This document shows positions 1-5,374 of a DNA stretch of 8,918 nt, piece after piece; positions within the stretch are counted from its first letter, which is position 1, and the number at the start of each line of letters is the position of its first letter. Source of the DNA: Stenotrophomonas sp. (GTDB lineage: Bacteria > Pseudomonadota > Gammaproteobacteria > Xanthomonadales > Xanthomonadaceae); contig QFOV01000130.1 of the NCBI GenBank assembly GCA_003248565.1, forward strand, positions 1 to 8,918. Direction: 5' to 3'. A program made the translations under genes and the position numbers. The notes under the pieces are model-generated. The model searched no databases and was not told where the DNA came from. It saw nothing but the letters and a program-made list of their open reading frames with translations.

Positions 1-2
1 CA

Positions 3-89
3 TGGTGCCCAGGAGAGGACTCGAACCTCCACGGAGTTGCCCCCGCTAGCACCTGAAGCTAGTGCGTCTACCAATTCCGCCACCTGGGC
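3..89 (-). tRNA. tRNA-Leu (anticodon CAG), downstream copy
   Basis: Read on the minus strand, this is an 87-nt class II tRNA with the CCA end encoded. The acceptor stem GCCCAGG pairs perfectly with CCTGGGC, followed by discriminator A and CCA. The D-arm contains the GGTAGACGC pattern. The anticodon stem CTAGC/GCTAG encloses the 7-nt loop TTCAGGT, which places CAG at the anticodon and so reads CUG leucine codons. The long variable arm (CGGGGGCAACTCCG) and the TTCGAGT T-loop fit tRNA-Leu. It is base-for-base identical to the second copy at 319-405. Its own promoter lies just upstream, and its terminator would be beyond the left edge of the window. Confidence 0.98.
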
Positions 90-103
90 GACTCAGGAGC
101 GAG

Positions 104-132
104 ATTATGTAGGACGTTTCTGGTGGCGTCAA
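104..132 (-). promoter_or_regulatory. sigma70-type promoter for the downstream tRNA-Leu copy
   Basis: On the minus strand, TTGACG (127-132) and CATAAT (104-109) are separated by exactly 17 nt. Each hexamer matches the consensus at 5 of 6 positions. Transcription would start about 7 nt further on, near position 97, leaving a leader of roughly 8 nt before the mature tRNA 5' end at 89. This is one of the best promoter matches in the window. It implies that the downstream copy is transcribed independently of the upstream copy. Confidence 0.75.
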
Positions 133-161
133 CAGGTTTGTGACGAAAAAGCGCGGTCAGT

Positions 162-253
162 GTAGCCCGGGTAAGCGCAGCGCACCCGGGGGTAGTCACG
201 GGTGCCTTCGAGCGCTGGGGGAAACCCGGCTGCGCTGCGCTTACCCGGGCTAC
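162..253. repeat. REPIN-like inverted pair of GTAG-headed REP units
   Basis: A 29-bp arm at 162-190 is repeated in inverted orientation at 225-253 with a single mismatch, separated by 34 nt. Each arm starts with GTAG at its outer end. Each can also fold by itself: in the left arm CCCGGGT (166-172) pairs with ACCCGGG (184-190) around an 11-nt loop rich in GCGC. A GTAG head followed by a hairpin, in an inverted doublet, is the architecture of REP/REPIN elements. S. maltophilia carries a large family of GTAG-headed palindromes called SMAG, thought to be mobilised by RAYT-type transposases. Membership of that exact family is inferred. No RAYT gene is in the window. Confidence 0.8.
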
Positions 254-283
254 CGTGGCCTGTTTTTTCGAACCGCAGAAACG

Positions 284-306
284 AAAAAACCCGCTTTCGC
301 GGGTTT
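284..306 (-). terminator. intrinsic terminator of the upstream tRNA-Leu copy
   Basis: On the minus strand an 8-bp stem AAACCCGC/GCGGGTTT (positions 299-306 and 287-294) is closed by a GAAA tetraloop. The stem's own final T residues run on into a six-T tract (289-284). It begins 12 nt after the CCA end of the tRNA gene at 319-405. This is a textbook Rho-independent terminator and should end that transcript before the repeat element and the second tRNA promoter. Confidence 0.9.
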
Positions 307-318
307 GATCTTGAAACG

Positions 319-405
319 TGGTGCCCAGGAGAGGACTCGAACCTCCACGGAGTTGCCCCCGCTAGCACCTGAAGCTAGTGCGTCTACCAATTCCGCCACC
401 TGGGC
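319..405 (-). tRNA. tRNA-Leu (anticodon CAG), upstream copy
   Basis: This is a second, identical 87-nt tRNA-Leu(CAG) gene lying 316 bp from the first. The acceptor stem, long variable arm, CAG anticodon loop and encoded CCA are all the same. Only the mature tRNA is duplicated: the flanking promoter and leader sequences differ between the copies. It has its own promoter at 420-448 and its own terminator at 284-306, so it forms a complete single-gene unit. It is transcribed divergently from rnr. Confidence 0.98.
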
Positions 406-419
406 ACTTCAGGCCGCGC

Positions 420-448
420 AGTTTGAAGAGGATGTGGATCTTTGTCAA
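420..448 (-). promoter_or_regulatory. promoter of the upstream tRNA-Leu copy, with GC-rich discriminator
   Basis: On the minus strand a perfect -35 hexamer TTGACA (443-448) is followed after 17 nt by a weaker -10, CAAACT (420-425). An A-tract lies just upstream of the -35 (minus-strand GAAAAAACG) and could act as an UP-like element. The segment right after the -10 reads GCGCGGCC. Such a GC-rich discriminator is typical of stable-RNA promoters that are repressed in the stringent response; that regulation is inferred. The start point would be near 413, about 8 nt before the mature tRNA. Confidence 0.6.
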
Positions 449-503
449 CGTTTTTTCACAAACATCTGCAGTGATGCTGTGCGCACCCTGTACACCTTGG
501 TCC

Positions 504-521
504 ATGTACCATGGAGGCTGA
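504..521 (+). other. five-codon mini-ORF overlapping the rnr start (possible leader peptide)
   Basis: ATG TAC CAT GGA GGC TGA encodes MYHGG. Its TGA stop (519-521) overlaps the rnr ATG (521-523) as TGATG. The rnr Shine-Dalgarno GGAGG (513-517) lies inside it. I see no good ribosome-binding site ahead of the mini-ORF, so translation is uncertain and the arrangement could be chance. Confidence 0.25.
513..517 (+). promoter_or_regulatory. Shine-Dalgarno GGAGG of rnr, unusually close to the start
   Basis: GGAGG is separated from the rnr ATG at 521 by only three bases (CTG), where five to nine is usual. It is the only strong Shine-Dalgarno near the start. ATG codons at 504 and 511 are out of frame with rnr, and the ATG at 511 has no ribosome-binding site of its own. 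Confidence 0.6.
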
Positions 522-3037
522 TGAAAAACAAAAAGACCACTGGGGCCGACAAGGCCCGCAAGTCCGCCACCGGCAGCAAGCCGGGCAAGGCGCCGGGCAA
601 AGCCCCCAAAGCAAAAACCGCCAAGCTGCCGCCATGGATGCCGGAGAGTTTGTCCGCGCCGGCGAAGTCGGGCGCAGCAAAACCAGGCAAGGCCGGCCCA
701 CGCGCCGCCGCCAAGCCGGGCAAACGCAAGTTCACCGACGATGCCGCCCCGCAGAGTTTCGTGCGCGGCCGTCGCAAGTCCGGTCCACCGGCTGCTGCGT
801 TCGATGATCCTTACGCATCGCGTGAGGCCGAGCGCTACGCCCAGCCGATCGCCAGCCGCGAGGCCATCCTGCAGTTGCTGGACCGCTGCGAAGGCCCGCA
901 GAACGCCGAGGAAATCGGTGCTGCGCTGGGCCTGACCGAGCCCGATCGTGCCGACGCGCTGTCCAAGCGCCTTGGTGCGATGGTGCGCGATGGCCAGTTG
1001 GTGCAGAACCGTCGCGGCGGCTTCGCACCGGTCAGCCAGTTGAGCCTGATCCCCGGCGTGGTCATCGCCAACCCGGAAGGCTTTGGTTTCCTGCGCCCGG
1101 ACGAGGGCGGCGACGATCTGTTCCTGTCGCCATACGAGATGCGCAAGGTCATGCACGGTGACCGTGCCTTGGCCAATGTCACCGGCATCGATCGCCGTGG
1201 CCGCCGCGAAGGCGCCATCGCCCGCGTGCTGGAACGTGGTGTAAACCGCCTGATCGGGCATTTCAGCATCGAGGCTGGCATCAGCTACGTGGTGCCGGAT
1301 GACAAGCGCATCCAGCGCAACATCCAGATCCCGGGCGACCTCACGGGTGGCGCCAAGGACGGGCAGCTGGTGGTCTGCGAACTGACCCATGCGCCGGATT
1401 CGCGGCGTCCGCCGATCGGCAAGATCATTGCCGTGCTCGGCGACAAGCTGACCCCGTCGCTGGTGGTGGAAACCGCCATCCACGGCCATGAGCTGCCCTA
1501 CGAGTTCCCGCCGGAAGTGCTGGACGAGGCCACTGCCGTGCCGTTGACGGTGGAAGCCTCGATGATCGGCAAGCGCGTGGACCTGCGTTCGATGCCGCTG
1601 GTCACCATCGATGGCGAGGACGCCAAGGATTTCGACGACGCGGTGTACTGCGAGCCGAACCGCGACGGTTTCCGGCTGGTGGTCGCCATCGCCGACGTCT
1701 CCAACTACGTGCGTCCCGGCACGCCGCTGGATGACGAAGCCCAGCGCCGCGCGACCTCGGTGTACTTCCCGGGGTTCGTGGTGCCGATGCTGCCGGAAAC
1801 GCTGTCCAACGGCATCTGCTCGCTGCGGCCGAAGGAAGACCGCATGTGCTTCGTCTGCGACATGCAGATCGGGCGCGATGGCCAGGTCAGCGGCTCGCAG
1901 TTCTACGAAGCGGTGATGAACTCGCATGCACGCCTGACCTACACGCAGGTGTGGGCGGCGGTGGGCGAGGACGATGCAGATGCCAAGGCCTTCATCGGCC
2001 CGCTGCTGCCGCAGATCCAGAACCTGCACCAGCTGTACCGCATCCTGTCCAAGGCGCGCGAGCGTCGCGGCGCCATCGAGTTTGAATCCTCGGAAGTGCG
2101 CTTCGTGCTGGACAACCGTGGCGAAGTCACCCAGGCCGGCATGATGGTGCGCAACGACGCCCACAAGCTGATCGAGGAATGCATGATCGCCGCCAACGTG
2201 GAGGCCGCGCGCTACCTGCTGTCCAAGCATGTGCCGGCACCGTTCCGCGTGCATGAGCGGCCACCGGAATCCAAGTTCGCCGACCTGCTTGAGTTCCTCA
2301 AGGAGTTCAAGCTGAGTCTGCCACCGTGGAGCAAGGTGCAGCCGGGTGATTACACCAAGCTGCTGAAGAAGGTGCGCGAGCGCCCGGATGCGGCACTGCT
2401 GGAATCGGTGCTGCTGCGCAGCCAGTCGCTGGCGGTGTATTCGCCGGACAACAACGGCCACTTCGGCCTGGCGCTGGAGGCCTACGCGCACTTCACCTCG
2501 CCGATCCGTCGTTACCCCGACCTGCTGGTGCACCGTGCCATCAAGTACGCGCTGGGCGGCGGTCCACTCGACAAGTACACCTATACCCCGCGCGAGATGG
2601 CGGCCTTGTCACTGCAGTGTTCCGAGCGTGAGCGCCGTGCCGATGAGGCCGAGCGCGAGGTCGACGAGCGTTTCCGTGCCGCATGGATGGAAAAGCACGT
2701 CGGCAGCCAGTTCGATGGCGTGATCAGCGGCGTGACCAGCTTCGGCCTGTTCGTCGAGCTGGACGAGTCCAAGGTCAATGGCCTGGTCCACGTGACCCAG
2801 CTGCCGCACGACTATTACCAGTTCGACCCGATCCGCAAGACGCTCAGCGGCGACCGCCGTGGCAACGAGTTCCGGCTCGGTGACCGGGTCCGCATCCTGG
2901 TGCTCAAGGCCAGCATGGAAGAGCGCAAGATCGACTTCCGGCTGGTCGAGAAGCTGGATGGCGAACCGCTGGAGGAAGGCCTGCCGCCGCTGCCCGAACG
3001 CGGCAAGCCAGCCAAGCGCACCAAGCAGAAGTATTGA
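521..3037 (+). CDS. rnr: ribonuclease R (3'-5' exoribonuclease), 838 aa
   Basis: This is the RNB-family processive 3'-5' exoribonuclease that degrades structured RNA, takes part in rRNA quality control and, in other bacteria, tmRNA-linked decay. The order is: basic K/A/P-rich N-terminal extension (residues 1-110), winged-helix domain (112-170), cold-shock-like domains (from about 181), RNB catalytic domain (about 352-690) and S1 domain (728-812). The catalytic motif TIDGEDAKDFDDA supplies Asp364, 370, 372 and 373, matching E. coli D272, D278, D280 and D281. TSPIRRYPDL (659-668) is the second RNB signature. The reading frame stays open upstream as far as 140, but ATG 521 is chosen for its Shine-Dalgarno and because any longer form would run through the opposite-strand tRNA. 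The E. coli enzyme (813 aa) has its long lysine-rich region at the C-terminus; here the tail after S1 is only about 26 residues. I found no confident rnr promoter in 406-520. Confidence 0.97.
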   Translation: MKNKKTTGADKARKSATGSKPGKAPGKAPKAKTAKLPPWMPESLSAPAKSGAAKPGKAGPRAAAKPGKRKFTDDAAPQSFVRGRRKSGPPAAAFDDPYASREAERYAQPIASREAILQLLDRCEGPQNAEEIGAALGLTEPDRADALSKRLGAMVRDGQLVQNRRGGFAPVSQLSLIPGVVIANPEGFGFLRPDEGGDDLFLSPYEMRKVMHGDRALANVTGIDRRGRREGAIARVLERGVNRLIGHFSIEAGISYVVPDDKRIQRNIQIPGDLTGGAKDGQLVVCELTHAPDSRRPPIGKIIAVLGDKLTPSLVVETAIHGHELPYEFPPEVLDEATAVPLTVEASMIGKRVDLRSMPLVTIDGEDAKDFDDAVYCEPNRDGFRLVVAIADVSNYVRPGTPLDDEAQRRATSVYFPGFVVPMLPETLSNGICSLRPKEDRMCFVCDMQIGRDGQVSGSQFYEAVMNSHARLTYTQVWAAVGEDDADAKAFIGPLLPQIQNLHQLYRILSKARERRGAIEFESSEVRFVLDNRGEVTQAGMMVRNDAHKLIEECMIAANVEAARYLLSKHVPAPFRVHERPPESKFADLLEFLKEFKLSLPPWSKVQPGDYTKLLKKVRERPDAALLESVLLRSQSLAVYSPDNNGHFGLALEAYAHFTSPIRRYPDLLVHRAIKYALGGGPLDKYTYTPREMAALSLQCSERERRADEAEREVDERFRAAWMEKHVGSQFDGVISGVTSFGLFVELDESKVNGLVHVTQLPHDYYQFDPIRKTLSGDRRGNEFRLGDRVRILVLKASMEERKIDFRLVEKLDGEPLEEGLPPLPERGKPAKRTKQKY

Positions 3038-3160
3038 TGCCGGAAGCGGCCCTCGCAGCAGCGGAGGCCGCCATTCCCGCACCCCGCAGGCCGGTGGCAG
3101 CTGCGGGCCGCGCCGAATCGGCCTACCATTGCCACCCCCAGAAGTCCCCATGTGACGCCC

Positions 3161-3904
3161 ATGAGCAAGCAGAACCAGTGGATCGTCGGCGTCAATGCCG
3201 TTGCTTCGTCGATCGAGAAAGACCCCGAAAACGTCCGCGAGGTCCTGATCGAGGCCGGCGCCAAGAACCCGCGCCTGGTTGAAATCGAGGAAGAGGCCCT
3301 GCGCAAGGGCATCGACGTGCGCAAGGTCAACGCCCAGGCGCTGGGCGGCGTGGCCGGCCAGGTCCGCCACCAGGGCGTGGTGGCGCGCTATGCCGCGCCC
3401 AAGCTGTGGGACGAGAACGAACTGAAGGGCCTGATCGAAGCGGCCGAAGGCAAGGCGCTGGTGCTGGTGCTGGACGAGGTGCAGGACCCGCACAACCTCG
3501 GCGCCTGCCTGCGCAGTGCCGCCGCCGCTGGCGTCACTGCGGTGGTGATCCCCAAGGACAAGAGTGCCCCGGTCAATGCGACCGTGCGCAAGGTCAGCGC
3601 CGGTGCCGCGGACAGCATTCCGGTGGTATCGGTGACCAATCTGGTCCGTTGCATCAAGGACATGCAGAAGCTGGGCGTGTGGGTGTATGGGCTGGCCGGC
3701 GAATCCGAAACCACCATCCACAAGCTCGACCTGCGTGGCAACGTGGCGTTGGTGATGGGCGGCGAAGCCGATGGCATGCGCCGCCTGACCCGCGAAACCT
3801 GCGACCAGCTGGTGCGCATCCCGATGCCGGGCGACGTCGAGAGCCTCAATGTATCCGTGGCGACGGGTGTGGCATTGTTCGAGGCAGTCCGCCAACGCCT
3901 GTAA
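3161..3904 (+). CDS. rlmB: 23S rRNA (guanosine(2251)-2'-O)-methyltransferase RlmB, 247 aa
   Basis: This SpoU/TrmH-family (SPOUT) enzyme uses S-adenosylmethionine to methylate the 2'-OH of G2251 in the peptidyl-transferase P loop of 23S rRNA. An N-terminal substrate-binding domain spans roughly residues 1-75, and the knotted methyltransferase domain runs from about 95 to the end. Motif 1, DPHNLGACLRSA, supplies Asn112 and Arg118. Motif 2, VMGGEADG, supplies Glu202. Motif 3, IPMPGDVESLNVSVA, includes Asn230 and Ser232. These correspond to E. coli Asn108, Arg114 and Glu198 at a constant offset of 4. The ATG at 3161 is preferred over an in-frame GTG at 3152 because the family starts MSKQNQW here; neither has a clear Shine-Dalgarno. 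It follows rnr by 123 nt, as in E. coli where rnr and rlmB are also adjacent. A weak -10-like TACCAT at 3124-3129 lacks a convincing -35. Confidence 0.95.
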   Translation: MSKQNQWIVGVNAVASSIEKDPENVREVLIEAGAKNPRLVEIEEEALRKGIDVRKVNAQALGGVAGQVRHQGVVARYAAPKLWDENELKGLIEAAEGKALVLVLDEVQDPHNLGACLRSAAAAGVTAVVIPKDKSAPVNATVRKVSAGAADSIPVVSVTNLVRCIKDMQKLGVWVYGLAGESETTIHKLDLRGNVALVMGGEADGMRRLTRETCDQLVRIPMPGDVESLNVSVATGVALFEAVRQRL

Positions 3905-3912
3905 GGAACACC

Positions 3913-5103
3913 ATGCCCCGTACGCCGCCTCGTCTCTTCCTCCGATTGACCGTGGCGCTGGCGGGGCTTTGCGTCCTGGGCGCCGCCGCGCAGGACGCAC
4001 CGCGCCAACGCGCGCGTGAGCTGGGCGTCGCGCCCGGCATCTTCAGCCCAGGCAGCAACAACGCGATCACCGACGTAGCCGGCGTGCGCGTTGGCCAGGT
4101 GACGCTGAGTACCGGCAACACGGTACGCACCGGCGTTACCGCGATCCTGCCGCATCCCGGCAATGCCTACCGCTCGCGGGTGCCGGCGGCGCTGCATGTT
4201 GGCAACGGTTTCGGCAAATTTGTCGGCAGCACCCAGGTCAACGAACTGGGCGAACTGGAAACCCCGATCCTGCTGACCTGCACGCTATGCGTGTGGAAGG
4301 CGGCCGATGCGATGGCCGAGTGGATGCTGGCGCAGCCGGACATGCAGCAGGTGCGCTCGTTGAACGTGGTTGTTGGCGAAACCAACGATGGCGGCCTCAA
4401 TGACATCCGCGCACGGCCGGTTACCGCGGACGCGGTGCGCCGGGCATTGGAGAGCGCGAAGGGCGGGCCGGTGCAGGAAGGCAGTGTCGGTGCCGGCACC
4501 GGCACGGTGGCATTCGGCTGGAAGGGCGGTATTGGCACCTCCTCGCGCAAGCTGCCCGAGAGTCTTGGCGGCTGGACCGTGGGCGTGCTGGTGCAGGCCA
4601 ATTTCGGCGGTGTCCTGCAGGTGGAAGGTGCACCGGTCGGGCGCGAGCTGGACCGTTATGCATTCCAGAATGCAGTGGCCGCGCAGGACAATGTGCGCGG
4701 GCTGGCCGATGATCGCGGCGATGGCTCGGTGATCATCGTGGTGGCAACCGATGCGCCCTTGTCGGACCGCAACCTGCGGCGTCTGGCCTCGCGCGGAATG
4801 ATGGGTTTGGGGCGCACCGGCAGCTCCGCCTCCAACGGCAGCGGCGATTATGTGCTGGCATTTTCAACGGCGGCGTCGGTGCGGCGTGGGTTTGATGCTG
4901 CGCAGCTGCAGACCACCGAACTGGCCAACGAGCAGATGAGCGCGGTGTTCCAGGCCAGCGTCGATGCGGTGGAAGAGTCGGTCTACAACGCCTTGTTCAT
5001 GGCGACCACGGTCAGTGGCAATGGGCAGACGGTGGAGGCGATTCCGCTGGATAAGGTGCGGGAGGTTCTGCAGCGGCATGGGGTGAGCGCGCCGGGACAG
5101 TAG
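3913..5103 (+). CDS. secreted P1/S58-family aminopeptidase (DmpA/BapA-like), 396 aa
   Basis: This belongs to the self-processing peptidase family that includes DmpA (L-aminopeptidase/D-Ala-esterase/amidase) and BapA (beta-peptidyl aminopeptidase). An Arg-rich start, a hydrophobic stretch (about residues 12-25) and an AAA-Q junction at 26/27 indicate a Sec signal peptide and periplasmic location. C20 is preceded by Leu, so it is not a lipobox. Family motifs in order are GETNDGGLND (155-164), GAGTGTVAFGWKGGIGTSS, QANFGG with Asn230, then DGSVIIVVATDAPL. The expected autocleavage is Gly271-Ser272, making Ser272 the N-terminal nucleophile of the beta chain. NGSGD supplies Ser310 and Asp312, at the same +38 and +40 spacing as BapA Ser288 and Glu290. 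The AAGGA Shine-Dalgarno (3903-3907) overlaps the rlmB stop and the gap is 8 nt, so it is probably co-transcribed with rlmB. The true substrate (D-amino acid, beta-amino acid or alpha peptides) cannot be told from sequence. Confidence 0.9.
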   Translation: MPRTPPRLFLRLTVALAGLCVLGAAAQDAPRQRARELGVAPGIFSPGSNNAITDVAGVRVGQVTLSTGNTVRTGVTAILPHPGNAYRSRVPAALHVGNGFGKFVGSTQVNELGELETPILLTCTLCVWKAADAMAEWMLAQPDMQQVRSLNVVVGETNDGGLNDIRARPVTADAVRRALESAKGGPVQEGSVGAGTGTVAFGWKGGIGTSSRKLPESLGGWTVGVLVQANFGGVLQVEGAPVGRELDRYAFQNAVAAQDNVRGLADDRGDGSVIIVVATDAPLSDRNLRRLASRGMMGLGRTGSSASNGSGDYVLAFSTAASVRRGFDAAQLQTTELANEQMSAVFQASVDAVEESVYNALFMATTVSGNGQTVEAIPLDKVREVLQRHGVSAPGQ

Positions 5104-5170
5104 GGTGCCTGGAATGCTGCGGAACCAAGCCATGTTTGGCCAAGTCCCTTCTCCCGCTTGCGGGGTTAAG

Positions 5171-5205
5171 AACAGGCGTTCACGAGCCAAAGGCTCGTGA
5201 CTGTT
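5171..5205. repeat. inverted repeat with 9-bp core stem and outer 5-bp stem
   Basis: TCACGAGCC (5180-5188) pairs with GGCTCGTGA (5192-5200) around an AAA loop. AACAG (5171-5175) then pairs with CTGTT (5201-5205), leaving only a 4-nt bulge on the left side. It lies 68 nt past the peptidase stop codon, with no T-tract after it. Confidence 0.75.
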
Positions 5206-5209
5206 CGTG

Positions 5210-5245
5210 CGCTCCGCGTGCTACGCAGGGCCGGGGCGCGGAGCG
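5210..5245. repeat. 9-bp GC-rich inverted repeat, 18-nt loop
   Basis: CGCTCCGCG (5210-5218) pairs perfectly with CGCGGAGCG (5237-5245). It starts five bases after the preceding hairpin, so the two would stack in a transcript from either side. Confidence 0.65.
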
Positions 5246-5263
5246 AGGTGCCCGAAGAGCCTG

Positions 5264-5281
5264 CCCCCGCGAAGGCGGGGG
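5264..5281. repeat. 7-bp G/C hairpin with GAAG loop
   Basis: CCCCCGC (5264-5270) and GCGGGGG (5275-5281) enclose the tetraloop GAAG. The stem is all G-C. No T-tract follows on the plus strand, and reading the minus strand gives none either. Confidence 0.65.
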
Positions 5282-5350
5282 GCGGATGAGGGGAGCGCTT
5301 CAGCTTCTCGGCCTTTCAGCTTTTGCTTCTCCGCTCGGCCCTCTCCCCAA

Positions 5351-5373
5351 CCCCTCTCCCGGAGGGAGAGGGG
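5351..5373. repeat. perfect 10-bp hairpin directly after the macC stop
   Basis: CCCCTCTCCC (5351-5360) pairs perfectly with GGGAGAGGGG (5364-5373) across a GGA loop. It begins one base after the macC stop codon, so it probably forms the 3' end structure of the macABC transcript. The sequence beyond it on the minus strand is G-rich rather than T-rich, so intrinsic termination is doubtful. A related CCCTCTCCCC tract lies just to its left at 5339-5348. Confidence 0.75.
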
Positions 5374-5374
5374 C

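Larger units (their letters stand above)
5104..5374. other. gene-free convergent intergenic region, hairpin-rich
   Basis: This 271-nt gap separates the 3' ends of the peptidase gene (plus) and macC (minus). I see no credible gene. It holds at least four strong inverted repeats, listed separately, plus a weaker CCCG-CTTG-CGGG at 5153-5164. None is followed by a proper T-tract, so there is no textbook intrinsic terminator. The structures may still stop convergent transcripts or protect the 3' ends of mRNAs. The CT-rich and AG-rich segments near 5338-5373 resemble dispersed hairpin sequences I associate with Xanthomonadaceae intergenic regions; this is inference. Confidence 0.7.

Noticed and set aside
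3..405. tRNA-Leu pair as prophage or island attachment sites
   Set aside because: The repeats are full functional tRNA genes only 316 bp apart, with no integrase or foreign cargo between or beside them.
140..520. N-terminal extension of the rnr reading frame upstream to 140
   Set aside because: It would run through the REPIN, the terminator and the whole opposite-strand tRNA-Leu gene. The ATG at 521 has the Shine-Dalgarno and begins RNase R-like sequence.
511..807. 98-codon plus-strand ORF starting at ATG 511
   Set aside because: It is out of frame with rnr, lacks a ribosome-binding site and has no recognisable features; it is a frame shadow of the rnr N-terminal region.
362..2533. 723-codon open frame on the minus strand opposite rnr
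   Set aside because: Its product is low-complexity and His/Arg/Gln-rich, has no recognisable domain, and runs into the tRNA-Leu gene. It is a shadow of the strong third-position GC bias of rnr.
3124..3129. TACCAT as the -10 box of an rlmB promoter
   Set aside because: The position 17 nt upstream is CTGCGG, a poor -35. The match is too weak to list as a promoter, though a separate rlmB promoter in the 123-nt gap is not excluded.
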